DNA of 27,992 nucleotides from Leptospira adleri (GCF_002811985.1 NZ_NPDU01000039.1:12297-40288); one strand, 5' to 3'; positions 15,103-26,393 are shown, counted from the first letter of the stretch. Notes: generated by a model not told the origin, from the sequence alone. Numbers and translations are program-made.

Positions 15103-16149
15103 TTATAAGAATAGGTTGAGAATCAAGGGTTCTCTACTGTTCACACCCGGAGTAGGAGCACCGTATCTTGTTTTGATGTAACTTCCGCCCTCGTAGTCTC
15201 GGTCGATCAAAGAACCCGAAGGGATCACTCGAATCGTGGATTCGAAATTGGATTTTGCCGCCCATTCCTTCAAGATCGTTTCCGAAGATTCTTCTCCTAT
15301 CGCGATGATTCTGGAAACAAAAGTCCTTTTGATCTTATCTTGGAACTCGGGATTTTTAAATTCTTCCAAATAGAAAATTCCGAATCTTGCGAACGGAAAT
15401 TGGTAAGCGACCAGAGAAACGTTATTTTCTTCCTGATTAGAAAAGCGATTGTTTGAAAATAAGGAAATATCTTTTTTCCAAGTTTCCGACGGATTGTGAT
15501 AAAGATATTCTTTGGCGATATGTCCGTCGGGTTGAAATAAAAACGCGAACTCCTTCCATTCTCCCGCCGAATTTAAAATCAAGTTTCCATTTTCCAATTT
15601 TGCTTCCGGTAAAAGGATCGAACCGGGCAAAAGATAAACTCCATGAGTTCTGGAAAGATTCGAAAAAACTCTCTGGTAAGTGGAGGCGATTCTTAAATAT
15701 GGATCCGGCTTTTCACCTGTAATCGATCCGATCCAATTTCTAAAATGATTTTCCAATTTTAAAAGGTAAAAGGCTCTTTCCAAACTTGGCCTTGAAAAGA
15801 TCTCCCGGCGTCCGTTTAGAAAATATAAAAAACTTCCAACGTGCGATGGAAAGACAACTAACGTGTTCTTTTTTAAAAGTCCTTTTTGTTTCGCCTGCTT
15901 GATCGGGTTTTCCAGAGATTTTAAGAATCTTTCTTCCGATGAAAAATCTTCGAGCCTCCATTCCGGCTGAACGACGAGAACGTTGCCGGCGTTTCTGTCA
16001 AATCCGGCGGTAAGTATCTGATATTCTTTTTGTTTGAATGAGTTGTATTGTTCGGAGGAAATTTCCTTTCCCGAAAAGACGGAGGCGATTCCGAAAAAAA
16101 CCGGAATCAAGATCAGAGATGAGATTGCATTTTTCCAAAATGGGGTCAT
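15103..16149 (-). CDS. membrane-anchored nitrilase-like protein without the catalytic triad
   Basis: A 348-residue protein with one N-terminal hydrophobic segment ([20 protein letters not shown]) and an exported domain. The domain has the strand layout of carbon-nitrogen hydrolases: NVLVVQPEW near the start, [14 protein letters not shown] where the Glu motif (FPE) is expected, the pair [33 protein letters not shown] where the Lys motif is expected, and [11 protein letters not shown] where the Cys motif (GxxxCY) is expected. None of Glu, Lys and Cys appears at its place, so I infer a non-enzymatic or changed function; the family assignment itself is moderate. Start ATG 16149 is chosen since upstream codons overlap the NUDIX gene. 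It follows that gene by 11 bp, probably in one operon. Confidence 0.65.
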   Translation of the reverse strand: MTPFWKNAISSLILIPVFFGIASVFSGKEISSEQYNSFKQKEYQILTAGFDRNAGNVLVVQPEWRLEDFSSEERFLKSLENPIKQAKQKGLLKKNTLVVFPSHVGSFLYFLNGRREIFSRPSLERAFYLLKLENHFRNWIGSITGEKPDPYLRIASTYQRVFSNLSRTHGVYLLPGSILLPEAKLENGNLILNSAGEWKEFAFLFQPDGHIAKEYLYHNPSETWKKDISLFSNNRFSNQEENNVSLVAYQFPFARFGIFYLEEFKNPEFQDKIKRTFVSRIIAIGEESSETILKEWAAKSNFESTIRVIPSGSLIDRDYEGGSYIKTRYGAPTPGVNSREPLILNLFL

Positions 16150-16160
16150 ATTCTTTTTCT

Positions 16161-16676
16161 CTAATAAACGAAAGAGGCGTATTCCTTGAGGTATAAATTC
16201 ACCGCGTCGAGCATGTATTCCGAAAACAAAGGACTCGGATTGTAGGAATGAACGTTTTCCCAAGCGATGTAATCGTGTTCTTCGGAAAGCTGGATTTCAC
16301 CGCCCAAAAAATCCGCGTGATAAGCGATTATGATGCAAGGAAAATTTCCCTCGTTGACTCTATGTTTGTGAATGAACAAAGGTTTTGGAGAAACCCGGAT
16401 TTGAACCTTGGCCCCTAATTCTTCTTCGATTTCGCGTTCCATACTGAGCTTCCAGTCTTGATAGAACTCGTCTTCGTTCATTCTTCCGCCGGGTAAGTCG
16501 CCCAACCCGGATTTTCTATCTCTGAGAATCAATAGATCGTCTCCCTTTCTGAGGAAAAGTTTTTGAGTGATTTGAAAGAAGCCGTGTTTGCTCAAGGATA
16601 GATCCGTTCTTCGAGTTTCAATACAGGGACTTATAAATTTTCCTTGCTGACAATCATTTTTATCATAGATTCTCAT
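16161..16676 (-). CDS. NUDIX hydrolase with a lengthened NUDIX box
   Basis: Hydrolyses a nucleoside diphosphate linked to another moiety; the substrate is unknown. The NUDIX helix is seen from GGRMNEDE to REIEEELGA. Compared with the consensus Gx5Ex7REUxEExGU, there are 10 residues rather than 7 between the first Glu and REIEEELG, a three-residue insertion. Length 171 aa is normal. ATG 16676 has no recognisable ribosome site, and the first 30 residues (rich in polar residues with two Cys) do not look like the fold, so a start further inside is possible. Its product is encoded 11 bp upstream of the nitrilase-like gene. An 82-bp gap with a long hairpin separates it from the rhomboid gene. Confidence 0.85.
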   Translation of the reverse strand: MRIYDKNDCQQGKFISPCIETRRTDLSLSKHGFFQITQKLFLRKGDDLLILRDRKSGLGDLPGGRMNEDEFYQDWKLSMEREIEEELGAKVQIRVSPKPLFIHKHRVNEGNFPCIIIAYHADFLGGEIQLSEEHDYIAWENVHSYNPSPLFSEYMLDAVNLYLKEYASFVY

Positions 16677-16700
16677 TTTGCAGAATGGGCTTCACGATCG

Positions 16701-16745
16701 AACTCAAAGGCGGATTCTAATGATTTTCATTTCCGTCTTTGAGTT
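16701..16745. terminator. 14-bp inverted repeat between rhomboid and NUDIX genes
   Basis: Arms at 16701-16714 (AACTCAAAGGCGGA) and 16732-16745 (TCCGTCTTTGAGTT) pair over 14 bp with one G-U, around a 17-nt loop. It lies 14 bp after the rhomboid stop on the minus strand. No T-run follows on either strand, so it may be a processing or attenuating hairpin rather than an intrinsic terminator. Confidence 0.45.
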
Positions 16746-16758
16746 TGCAGATTCAATT

Positions 16759-17420
<662 letters not shown>

Positions 17421-17424
<4 letters not shown>

Positions 17425-18107
17425 AGTTTTTCTTTTCCTCCGGGGAAATATCGCGTTAGATAGGATTTAAGAATTATCTTCAATTCGATGATCATACGAC
17501 TTGAAAATTCCCGATCCTTTTGCTCGCGAATCCAACGGTTCAAAATCGCATCCGTTACTTCCACGACAATTCTTGAGATGATTTTATTTTCGGCGGGATC
17601 GACTTGAAACTGAGAAAGAATCCGGGAAACGTTTTCGGAAATTTTTATGTTGTTCTCGCGATCGATCTCGATCAATTCCGGATCCTGCTTCATCGAAGAC
17701 CAGAGCGGCGCAAATCCAGGCTCGGTCAGATAAAAATTGGCAAATGAATCGATGACAAGATCGATCAAATCTTCCCAACTATTTCCCGAGAGATCGGATT
17801 GAAAAATTGCAGAAAGCATCTGGTTGACCCTTTCCAGATGTCTTTGGCCTACCGCATTCAAAACCGCGTGTTTGTTCGGGAAATACTGATATAAGGATCC
17901 GATAGGGATTCCGGCTTCCTGGGCGATCATATTGGTCGTGATCGCCTCAGCGCCGCTGCGTTCTAATAATACCGCAACTACGTCCAAAATTTTTTGAACA
18001 CGATCGATGGATCTTCTCTGAGAAGGTTCCTTTCTTGGGTCCAAAAGATTTTTTCCTGATTCGCTATTTATAACTTTCTTACTCTTGATTGTTTTCTTTG
18101 AAATCAA
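17421..18107 (-). CDS. TetR/AcrR family transcriptional regulator
   Basis: A 228-residue regulator with a basic leader of about 30 residues ([16 protein letters not shown]...) before the helix-turn-helix: [26 protein letters not shown] then [19 protein letters not shown]. The C-terminal domain carries a TetR_C-like pattern ([15 protein letters not shown]), and the effector is unknown. The TTG start at 18107 is supported by GGAGA (plus-strand 18114-18118) 6 nt upstream. A 14-bp palindrome overlapping the -10 of its presumed promoter suggests autoregulation. It is coupled to the rhomboid protease gene by a 4-bp overlap. Confidence 0.92.
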
Positions 18108-18136
18108 AGCAAATCTCCGCCGCAGAAACGGTCAGG

Positions 18137-18168
18137 TTCCATTTATGGAATTCACGGGAGAAATTCAA
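18137..18168 (-). promoter_or_regulatory. candidate promoter and operator of the tetR-rhomboid operon
   Basis: On the minus strand TTGAAT (plus 18163-18168), 17 bp, and TAAATG (plus 18140-18145) form a plausible promoter. The perfect palindrome TTCCATTTATGGAA at 18137-18150 covers the -10. It is 30 bp upstream of the tetR start. Repressor binding here would switch off both tetR and the protease gene. Confidence 0.45.
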
Positions 18169-18705
18169 GAAAAGTATTGAGTGAAAAATGAATTGTTCTC
18201 ATTTTCAAGAATTTAAAACCTTCTTCCATTCATTTAAGAATTGAATGAAAAATGTAGAATTTTCCGTTTCAAGGATTTGTTTACTGGCTCAAAGGATAGG
18301 AATCTGAATTTTCCGACTTATAGATAAAGATTTCTCTTCGCGAATTAAGGAACTTGAATTTTTCATAAGGCTCCGTCCCAAAACCATTTGAGAACTTTGA
18401 AGTTTGATCTTTCTGAGAAAACAAAATAAGATTTTGGGAAAAGCTGTAAGTAGAATAGAGGAAGGGCTTAGTAGTATTTCAGAGTTGAATACTCTTTTTT
18501 CGAAATGGGTTCAAAATCGATAAAGGACTTTCCATTTTTGAGGTTTGGAAACCGTTTTAGAGGGAAATAAAAGACTACAATGTCCATAGGAAATATATTT
18601 CTTCGGCGCGATGCTTTGAGAAAAAGTTCTTCTTGGCTTTAGGATAAACATTGCAAGTCGCTCCACACGTTCAGCGTCTTTCCTAAAATTGTAAAAGAAT
18701 GGTTT
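18169..18705. other. gene-free AT-rich region between tetR and the tRNA repeats
   Basis: About 540 bp without a plausible gene on either strand. It holds an imperfect AT-rich inverted repeat (CATTCA at 18227-18232, TGAATG at 18242-18247) and a small stem AGTATT/AATACT (18473-18478, 18488-18493) followed by CTTTTTT, terminator-like on the plus strand but without an upstream gene. Near its right edge, on the minus strand, GAAAGACGC and GTGGAGC occur in the same order as in the neighbouring repeat units, perhaps a decayed further copy. The rest shows nothing I can name. Confidence 0.5.
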
Positions 18706-18884
18706 TGCCGAAGAAGGGACTCGCCGCTACGCAAATCGTCATCGTGACGATTTAAGCTCCACGGCGTCTTTCTCGCTCACTCATCCTTCCTGGATTCGTG
18801 TCGCGTTTTTTCGCTTCTTACGGAAGCTCAAAACGCTCACGCTCGAAAGCTTCGAGTCCAAGTTGAATTTATGTTAATACTTTT
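18706..18884 (-). repeat. tRNA-tail tandem repeat, distal unit (179 bp)
   Basis: Second unit downstream of tRNA-Leu. Its 3' end on the minus strand (plus 18706-18723) is an exact copy of the last 18 nt of the tRNA, C56 to the discriminator A73. The body differs from the proximal unit at only three positions (for instance C at 18727 against T at 18906) plus one base in a T-run. It contains a 9-bp hairpin with a 3-nt loop (arms 18733-18741 and 18745-18753). Confidence 0.95.
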
Positions 18885-19150
<266 letters not shown>

Positions 19151-19224
19151 TGGAATGCAGTGAGAAACTGCTCTTACAATCTCGAGAGGCTTGGCTTTTC
19201 CGTCATCCATTATTTTGGAATTCA

Positions 19225-19254
19225 TTGACACGGAGGTCGTTCGGATTCTATGAT
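19225..19254 (+). promoter_or_regulatory. sigma70-type promoter of the his operon
   Basis: TTGACA at 19225-19230, an 18-bp spacer and TATGAT at 19249-19254 match the sigma70 consensus closely. Initiation 6-8 bp downstream would fall at about 19260-19262, only two to four bases before the hisB ATG at 19264, so the transcript would be leaderless or nearly so. Confidence 0.65.
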
Positions 19255-19263
19255 CCTGGTAGA

Positions 19264-19841
19264 ATGAAAGCAGAACGCAAAACCTCTGAAACTGAAATCA
19301 AATTGGAAATGAATCTCCGCGGAACCGGAAAGTATCGCTTTGATACTGAGATTCCTTTTTTCGAGCACATGCTTTCTCATATTTCCAAACACGGTTTGAT
19401 CGATCTGGATCTCTGGTTGAGAGGGGATATCGAAATCGATTGTCATCACTCTGTGGAAGACACAGCAATCCTCATGGGAAATACCATCCACAAACAACTC
19501 GGCGACAAAGCGGGAATTTTTAGATACGGACATTTCACTCTTACGATGGATGAGGTTCTTACAACGGTCGCCGTGGATCTCGGAGGTCGTTATTTTTTCA
19601 AATATACGGGCCCCGAACTTACGGGAAAATTCGGAATCTATGACGCGGAGTTATCCTTAGAATTCTTACAAAAACTCGCACTCAACGCGAAGATGAATCT
19701 TCACGTAGTCGTTCACTACGGCGATAACAGACATCATATTCACGAATCAATTTTTAAGGCTTTGGGAAAGGCTTTGAGAATGGCGATCGCGCAAGATTCG
19801 GCGTCAGCAGGAGCGATCCCTTCTACAAAAGGAGTTTTGGA

Positions 19842-19845
<4 letters not shown>
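19264..19845 (+). CDS. hisB: imidazoleglycerol-phosphate dehydratase
   Basis: Sixth step of histidine synthesis: dehydrates imidazole glycerol phosphate to imidazole acetol phosphate. Metal-binding motifs are complete: [23 protein letters not shown] and [16 protein letters not shown]. At 193 aa it is the monofunctional type, without a phosphatase domain. The ATG at 19264 ([12 protein letters not shown]) matches the family's usual first residues; the frame upstream to 19150 overlaps the tRNA border and is not used. No good ribosome site precedes the ATG, in keeping with the very short leader predicted. The stop overlaps the GTG start of hisH. Confidence 0.97.
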
Positions 19846-20470
<625 letters not shown>

Positions 20471-20474
<4 letters not shown>

Positions 20475-21196
20475 TCATCATTCCCGCCATAGATTTATTG
20501 GATAATTGCGCAGTTCGCTTGTTCAAAGGAAATTACGAAGAAAAGAAAATCTATTCTTCAGAACCTTGGAAACTTGCGGAAGGTTTTAGTAAGAATGGAG
20601 CGTCGCTCCTCCACTTGGTCGATCTCAACGGAGCGAGAAATCAGATCGGTGTGAACGAACATTCTATCTTGAAGATCCGGGAAACAACTTCTCTGAAAGT
20701 TCAGTTAGGCGGCGGAATTCGAGACAAGGAAAAATTAGAATATTATCATAAGATCGGAATCGATCGTTTCATCATCGGAACAGCCGCTGTAACGGATCCG
20801 GATCTTTTAAAGTTCGCTCTGGATACGTACGGAAAAGATCGAGTAGTAGTCGCGGTGGATGCAAGAGACGGAATCGTAAAAATCGCGGGCTGGGAAAAAG
20901 ATTCCGGCGTCCATTATCGCGATCTTTTAGAAAGTCTCGCGAAAGCCGGAATCGAGCACGTCGTTTTTACGGATATCGCACAAGACGGAACTCTGGCCGG
21001 GCCGAACTTGGAAGCGTATCGCGAAATTCTCAATTCGTTTCCTTTCCAAGTGATCGCCTCGGGCGGAATCTCTTCCTTAAAAGATCTGATGGATCTTTCT
21101 TCCTTAGATACAAAGATTCCTCTGTTCGGAGTCATCACTGGAAAGGCGTTGTACGAAGGAAAATTAGATCTCGCGGAAGCGATTTCCACACTCTAA
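20471..21196 (+). CDS. hisA: phosphoribosylformimino-5-aminoimidazole carboxamide ribotide isomerase
   Basis: TIM-barrel sugar isomerase (Amadori rearrangement of ProFAR to PRFAR), fourth step of histidine synthesis. The catalytic Asp residues are in [10 protein letters not shown] near the N-terminus and VAVDARDG in the middle of the chain. Phosphate-binding segments are LGGGIRDKE and [11 protein letters not shown]. Length 241 aa is standard. It is the last of the hisB-hisH-hisA cluster; no clear terminator follows in the 94 bp before the next gene. Confidence 0.97.
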
Positions 21197-21290
21197 GAAA
21201 GGAAGCCATAGAATCCGGATGGATTTTTCTTTTCATCTGAGAAGGAACCATACATAAAGGTAAATCGATCTTACAGGATCGGGGAAATTC

Positions 21291-22511
21291 ATGAATCAAT
21301 TGTCCAAAAATAAAATTTCGATCATTCTCTCTGCAATGGGTTTGATCCTTTCCTTTCTTCTCATCCAAAAATACTACGGAGATCCCAGTTCCGTCGGAGA
21401 AGCTCTTTGTAACGCGATCAGCGAATCCGGCTCCTGCGATAAGGTTTCAGAAAGCTCCTTTTCCGCAATTCGGAACGTTCCGGGGTTAGGCGATCTTCCA
21501 ACGGCGCTTTTCGGCTTTATCTTTTACGGATTTGTAGGATTTCTTTTTGTCCTCTCCGAAATCAAAAAGGAAACCGCCGAATCCAATCTTCGTCTCGCGT
21601 TTTATGTTTTGATTTTAGGTTTGGTCGCCGACGTCGGATTGTTTATTATTTCGGTCGGAGTGATCAAAGCGTTATGCGGTCTTTGTGCAGCAACTTACGT
21701 CGTTACGATTGCGCTCCTTGCGGTGAACTTTCCCGGATTCAAAGCGATTTCGGATAAATCCGTTTCCGCAGTGACCGGAAGTTTGAACGGAAATTTTTTG
21801 AATCTGCTGATCGTCGTCTTATCCTTCTTTGTTCTCGGGCTTTACGGCGGAAGAATTTCTACGGGCGGAGCGAGACTCATTTCCGGGGCGGCCTCTGGAG
21901 AAAAACCGATTCCCGTTCTTTTAAAAGAATTCGAATCCACGCCTGCGGTTCAAATCGATTTGAAAGATACTCCGATCGTTGGAGATCCGAATGCGCCGAT
22001 TACGATCGTAAAATACGCGGACTTTAACTGCGGTCATTGTATGCATACGAGCAAAATTCTAAAATCGTTTCTAAGCGAATACGACGGAATCATCAAAGTT
22101 GCATATAAGAATTTTCCCTTGGACGGAAATTGCAATCGACTCGTAGGCAGAAAATCTCCGGAAGCAAGTTCCTGCGTTGCCGCGAGCGCCGCGCTTTGTG
22201 CGAATCAGCAAAATAAATTCTATCCGATCTATACCGGTCTTTACGAAGACAATGAAACCGGCGTTATGCACACTGTCGCAACGGTAAGCCGAATCGCCGA
22301 GAAAAACGGCATTAAGATGGATCAGTTTCGTTCTTGTATGAGCTCGCCGAAAATCAGAGATCAGATCAATCGGGAAGTAGACGAGGCGGAAAAATTGAAA
22401 ATCAATTCCACGCCGACTTTGTTTATCAACAACAAACCTCTTCCGAAAAGTGGAACTCCGGATGTGGATTTTTTACGTCAATTGATCAATCAACTTATCA
22501 GTCAGAGCTGA
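21291..22511 (+). CDS. VKOR-DsbA fusion, disulfide-bond-forming membrane protein
   Basis: Makes disulfide bonds in exported proteins, combining a quinone-linked oxidase and a thiol oxidoreductase in one 406-residue chain. Residues 1 to about 190 are a vitamin K epoxide reductase domain of four or five membrane helices, with the loop cysteines in [15 protein letters not shown] and the quinone-side CxxC in [11 protein letters not shown] soluble DsbA/thioredoxin-like domain follows from about residue 225, with active site [10 protein letters not shown] and a cis-Pro segment [16 protein letters not shown]-thioredoxin fusions are known in several bacteria lacking DsbB. ATG 21291 is preceded by GGGGAA. 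It starts 94 bp after hisA and is followed after 16 bp by the zinc-ribbon gene. Confidence 0.93.
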   Translation: MNQLSKNKISIILSAMGLILSFLLIQKYYGDPSSVGEALCNAISESGSCDKVSESSFSAIRNVPGLGDLPTALFGFIFYGFVGFLFVLSEIKKETAESNLRLAFYVLILGLVADVGLFIISVGVIKALCGLCAATYVVTIALLAVNFPGFKAISDKSVSAVTGSLNGNFLNLLIVVLSFFVLGLYGGRISTGGARLISGAASGEKPIPVLLKEFESTPAVQIDLKDTPIVGDPNAPITIVKYADFNCGHCMHTSKILKSFLSEYDGIIKVAYKNFPLDGNCNRLVGRKSPEASSCVAASAALCANQQNKFYPIYTGLYEDNETGVMHTVATVSRIAEKNGIKMDQFRSCMSSPKIRDQINREVDEAEKLKINSTPTLFINNKPLPKSGTPDVDFLRQLINQLISQS

Positions 22512-22513
22512 TC

Positions 22514-22527
22514 GATTTTCGAAAATC
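22514..22527. promoter_or_regulatory. perfect 14-bp palindrome before the zinc-ribbon gene
   Basis: GATTTTCGAAAATC fills almost all of the 16-bp gap between the VKOR-DsbA stop and the ATG at 22528, in the place where a ribosome site should be. It may be an operator or simply an AT-rich chance palindrome. Confidence 0.3.
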
Positions 22528-23052
22528 ATGGAGACGGAGAAACGATTCTGCAGGAATTGCGGAACTCATATATTAGCAGATTCGATACAATGCGTTTTCT
22601 GCGGATCGTTTCAATCCAGAGAAGCGGTTCCGTTTTTCCGTTTCCTTTCCGAAAGTAAGTTTTTTAGGATCAAAATCCTTTATCCGGGAATTCCGATCCT
22701 AGGATTTGTTCTTTTGCTTTTGAGCGTCGTTCTTTGGAGAAAAATCCTTCCTCTTTCCCTGCCGATCCTATTCTTCTTTTGGTCTTTGATCTTTTCCGTT
22801 TCGGGTTGGATCGGAGAATTGATCCTAGATTTGAAATTTCGCGGGGACGTGAAAGATTTTCGCGAAGGATTTATTGAATGGCAGAAACATCTTTACGATC
22901 GATCTCCTTATTTATCCTATCTCGGCATGATTTTGTTTGTCGCAACTCCTTTGATTCAGTGGCAAAATTCGCTTTGGTTTTCTTTAGCTTCCGCAAGCAT
23001 TTGGACCGCTTTGATCTCTTTTGTTTTCTTGGTCATCGTTCCTCTCCTTTAG
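22528..23052 (+). CDS. zinc-ribbon membrane protein of unknown function
   Basis: A 174-residue protein. The N-terminus holds a compact zinc ribbon with CRNC at residues 8-11 and CVFC at about 22-25. Four hydrophobic segments follow: about 51-70, 74-96, 125-142 and 149-174. No catalytic motif is visible. Zinc-ribbon plus membrane layout is common among small bacterial proteins of unknown role. It is placed between VKOR-DsbA and the PP2C phosphatase, 6 bp before the latter, so an operon is likely and a membrane partner role for the phosphatase is possible. No ribosome site precedes the ATG. Confidence 0.8.
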   Translation: METEKRFCRNCGTHILADSIQCVFCGSFQSREAVPFFRFLSESKFFRIKILYPGIPILGFVLLLLSVVLWRKILPLSLPILFFFWSLIFSVSGWIGELILDLKFRGDVKDFREGFIEWQKHLYDRSPYLSYLGMILFVATPLIQWQNSLWFSLASASIWTALISFVFLVIVPLL

Positions 23053-23058
23053 AAATTT

Positions 23059-24471
23059 ATGAATTTCTTTCATCTTAAAAAAACGTTTCGACTTCCGGTG
23101 ACTTTCAACTGGATTTTGGGAGGATCGTTTGTTTCGGTTCTTTTTTCAATATTAAAGTTTTTTAATACGGAAGGTCTTGAAAAGGTTTCCTATTCCGAAT
23201 TGGCTTTATTTTTGATCGTGAACGCGGGAACCGCAATTCCGATAAACTATCAATTAGTCAACGGTCGATGGAATCTTCAAAAATGGATGAAAATCTCGTT
23301 TTATTTTTGGCATATTCCGATGTTGCTTTTCAACGCTTGGCTTACGGTTCAAGTTCCGGATTTCTTATTCGTCATGTTAACTGCTCTTTACGGGAGTTAT
23401 CTCGCTCCTTTCGGGATGATGGAAAGACGTTACTTTATCCTAGGTGCGTTGATTTATTCTTTTTGTTTGTTCTTATTTTATTTTACCGGAATTGCCGGAA
23501 TTTCTCCGATCCGCTTTAGCGATAGAACTCTGGTGATTTTTTTCTTTATCTTCGTCTTAACGATCCTTTTGTATTTTTATTGGATGAGCATCACTTCCGG
23601 GTTCTTAAAATCGCAAAGTTCAAAAGTTCAAAAACTTCTCCGGTCTTCGAGGAAAGACAAACGCAAACTTTCGGAAGAAAGAAAAACGATCGAAGAGTTG
23701 ATGGCTCAACTCAATAAGTCGTTTAATATCATTAAGAAGGATTTATCGACCGCCAAAAGAATTCAAAAGAGTATGCTTCCCTCCGGTTTGGAAAAATACT
23801 CCGACTTGGACATTCGAGCCGAATATATTCCAAGGGACGAAGTTGGAGGTGATTTTTACGATATCATTCGGATCAACGACGGAGTTTACCGTTTATTCTT
23901 GGCGGATGCTACCGGCCACGGAGTTCAAGGCGCTCTCATAACGATGGCGATAAAGGTCGAGTATGAATTCTTAAAACAATCGGGAAAAAGACCCGGCGAA
24001 ATATTAGAAATATTGAATTCAGATTTTATCGAAAAATTCAAATCGCTCAATCTTTATTATACTTGTATTCTCGTGGATCTCGATTTGAACAAGGGAGTTT
24101 TGAGATATTCTTCCGCCGGTCATCCGGAGCAGGTATTGATACAGAATTCCGAATTCCTTACGCTTCCTAATATGGGAAGAATGATCGGACTTTCTCCGGC
24201 CTCCATCTATAAGGACAAAATTTTAAAAATTCACGCGGAAGATCGGATTCTTCTTTTTTCGGACGGTCTTTTCGAAGAAGCTAATTCTAAAAAAGAATTC
24301 TACGGTGAAAAAAGACTCCATAACTTATTGAAAGAAAAAAAAGATAAATCCTCGTTCGAACTCGTTGATATCATTTTGGAAGACCTAGAAAAATTCACGG
24401 ATGGAAACGGTTTCCAGGACGATTTGACGGTGGTTTCTCTGCGTATTACGAAGAATTCTTCCCCGGGATAA
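23059..24471 (+). CDS. membrane PP2C-type serine/threonine phosphatase (RsbU/SpoIIE family)
   Basis: A 470-residue sensor phosphatase. Residues 1 to about 185 form six or so membrane helices of no recognised sensor family. A charged coiled coil follows (about 190-240, RSSRKDKRKLSEERKTIEELMAQL). The PP2C domain, about 240-465, has AKRIQKSMLP, the metal Asp residues in VGGDFYD, LADATGHGVQGAL, LLFSDGLFEEA and FQDDLTVVSL. Such proteins dephosphorylate anti-sigma-factor antagonists in partner-switching pathways; no STAS or anti-sigma gene is nearby, so the target is elsewhere. It follows the zinc-ribbon gene by 6 bp. Confidence 0.93.
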   Translation: MNFFHLKKTFRLPVTFNWILGGSFVSVLFSILKFFNTEGLEKVSYSELALFLIVNAGTAIPINYQLVNGRWNLQKWMKISFYFWHIPMLLFNAWLTVQVPDFLFVMLTALYGSYLAPFGMMERRYFILGALIYSFCLFLFYFTGIAGISPIRFSDRTLVIFFFIFVLTILLYFYWMSITSGFLKSQSSKVQKLLRSSRKDKRKLSEERKTIEELMAQLNKSFNIIKKDLSTAKRIQKSMLPSGLEKYSDLDIRAEYIPRDEVGGDFYDIIRINDGVYRLFLADATGHGVQGALITMAIKVEYEFLKQSGKRPGEILEILNSDFIEKFKSLNLYYTCILVDLDLNKGVLRYSSAGHPEQVLIQNSEFLTLPNMGRMIGLSPASIYKDKILKIHAEDRILLFSDGLFEEANSKKEFYGEKRLHNLLKEKKDKSSFELVDIILEDLEKFTDGNGFQDDLTVVSLRITKNSSPG

Positions 24472-24568
24472 AACTGTCCTTCGCTTAATTTAATAATTTT
24501 ATCAAAACCGATTCGATTTACAAAAATTGAATTTTCATTCTTGTGGTGTTTTTGTATTTTGTTCCACT

Positions 24569-26386
24569 ATGTTCAGCATAACGGCGCGAAAGCGGATTCT
24601 TCTTGGTCTACTATTCATAGTTTTTCTATCCTTCACTCTTATATTACATACGATTTTTTTTAAACCGATTACCCTCGGTCTTTTTTACGAGAAAGTTTTT
24701 TGGGAATCCGTTTTGGACGATCCAGAATATCTTACTTCTCTCGGCGTTCTAAACAATCTTGGAGTCGAAGGATATCAAAGGAAACTAACGGATATCTCGA
24801 TCGAAAAACAAAAACAGGACTTAGAAAAGGCAAAGAAGAATTTAGAAATTCTTCTTTCTTACGGAAAGGAGGGATTGGTCGACCAGGAGCTTCTTTCTTT
24901 TGAAATTTTAGAATGGTCTCTGCGTCTTAGAATCGCAGGCGAGAGATTTTTGTTTCATGATTATCCCGCCAATCAGTTGTTCGGCGTTCAGAGTCAGACT
25001 CCGACTTTCTTGGCGACCCAACATCCCTTGAAATCATCGAAAGATGTGGAGAATTATATTCTTCGATTGGGAGCCGTTCCGAAAAAAATCGATCAATTGA
25101 TCGCGGGGATTTTACTCCGAGATAAGAACAGGATTCTTCCTCCCGATTTTATTTTGGACCGTTTGATCTCCGAGGTTTCGGGATTTGTTTCGTCGCCTGC
25201 GAGAGAAAATATTCTTTATACGGCTTTTGAAAAAAAAATCAGAAAGATCGAGTCCATCCCTAAAGAAAAGCAGGATCTTTATCTCATCCAGGTTCAGAAT
25301 TCAATCGTTACACAGATCTTTCCTTCCTATTTAAAACTTCTCAACTTATTCAACGAACAAAGAAAACACGCGGATTCGAAGGCCGGAGTTTGGAAACTTC
25401 CCGACGGAGACCAATATTATTCTCACGAGCTGAAAAAACATACGACCACCGAGTTGAGCCCGGAGGAGATCCACAATATCGGCCTCAACGAGGTGGAGCG
25501 AATTCAGAACGAGATGAAGACTATTCTCAAAGGACTCGGTAAGAATCAGCCGATCCCCGCGGCGATGGCGGCTCTTCGAAAAGAACCTAAATTCTTATTT
25601 CCCGATACGGAAGAAGGCAAACTTCAAGCCTTGGAAGAATATAAGAAAATTCTAAAGGACTCGGAGGAAAAAACCAAATCTCTTTTTTTAAAAATGCCCG
25701 AAGGAAAAGTCGAAGTGGAAAGAATTCCCGTTTTTAAAGAAAAAACGGCGCCGGGAGCTTACTACGACGAGCCGGCTCTTGACGGATCCAGGCCGGGTAT
25801 TTTTTACGCGAACCTAAGAGATACGAAGGAAATCCCGAAATTCGGGATGAGAACTCTCACTTATCACGAAGCCATTCCGGGACATCATCTGCAGATCGCA
25901 ATTATGCAGGAACTAAAAGGTCTTCCCCGTTTTAGAAATACCATTACGTTTACTGCATACGTGGAAGGTTGGGCTTTGTATGCGGAACGTTTGGCGAAGG
26001 ATTATCGGTTCTTTGAAGATCCTTATTCGGATTTAGGAAGATTGCAAGCGGAGCTTTTCCGTGCTGTCCGTTTGGTTGTGGACACCGGAATTCACTACAA
26101 ACGTTGGACTCGGGAAGAAGCCATTTCTTATATGATGCAAAATACTGGAATGGCTCCGAAGGATGTGACTGCGGAAATCGAAAGATATATCGTTTATCCG
26201 GGACAGGCGTGTTCTTACAAACTGGGGATGTTGAAAATTTTGGAACTCAGAGAAAAGGTCCGGGAAAGAAAAAAGGAACAATTCGATATCCGAGAATTTC
26301 ACTCCGTGGTTTTGGACAGCGGTTCGTTACCTCTCACCATTCTTGAAAGTCTGGTAAAAGATAAATTGTTAAGCGAAAAAAAATAA
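24569..26386 (+). CDS. DUF885 family membrane-anchored putative metallopeptidase
   Basis: A 605-residue protein with one N-terminal hydrophobic helix ([23 protein letters not shown]) and a large outside domain. The DUF885 core is clear: [19 protein letters not shown], a HExxxxHH-like metal site, then [12 protein letters not shown] that supplies the Glu and the helical core, and [14 protein letters not shown] near the end. Members are treated as probable carboxypeptidase-like zinc enzymes, though few have been tested. I chose ATG 24569 over the upstream TTG at 24527 because the helix begins there; the ribosome site is weak in both cases. It converges on thiD with 7 bp between the stop codons. 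Confidence 0.88.
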   Translation: MFSITARKRILLGLLFIVFLSFTLILHTIFFKPITLGLFYEKVFWESVLDDPEYLTSLGVLNNLGVEGYQRKLTDISIEKQKQDLEKAKKNLEILLSYGKEGLVDQELLSFEILEWSLRLRIAGERFLFHDYPANQLFGVQSQTPTFLATQHPLKSSKDVENYILRLGAVPKKIDQLIAGILLRDKNRILPPDFILDRLISEVSGFVSSPARENILYTAFEKKIRKIESIPKEKQDLYLIQVQNSIVTQIFPSYLKLLNLFNEQRKHADSKAGVWKLPDGDQYYSHELKKHTTTELSPEEIHNIGLNEVERIQNEMKTILKGLGKNQPIPAAMAALRKEPKFLFPDTEEGKLQALEEYKKILKDSEEKTKSLFLKMPEGKVEVERIPVFKEKTAPGAYYDEPALDGSRPGIFYANLRDTKEIPKFGMRTLTYHEAIPGHHLQIAIMQELKGLPRFRNTITFTAYVEGWALYAERLAKDYRFFEDPYSDLGRLQAELFRAVRLVVDTGIHYKRWTREEAISYMMQNTGMAPKDVTAEIERYIVYPGQACSYKLGMLKILELREKVRERKKEQFDIREFHSVVLDSGSLPLTILESLVKDKLLSEKK

Positions 26387-26393
26387 ACGGAAA

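Noticed and set aside
18473..18500. Terminator on the plus strand in the gene-free region
   Set aside because: Only 6 bp of stem and no gene upstream on that strand; kept only as a remark.
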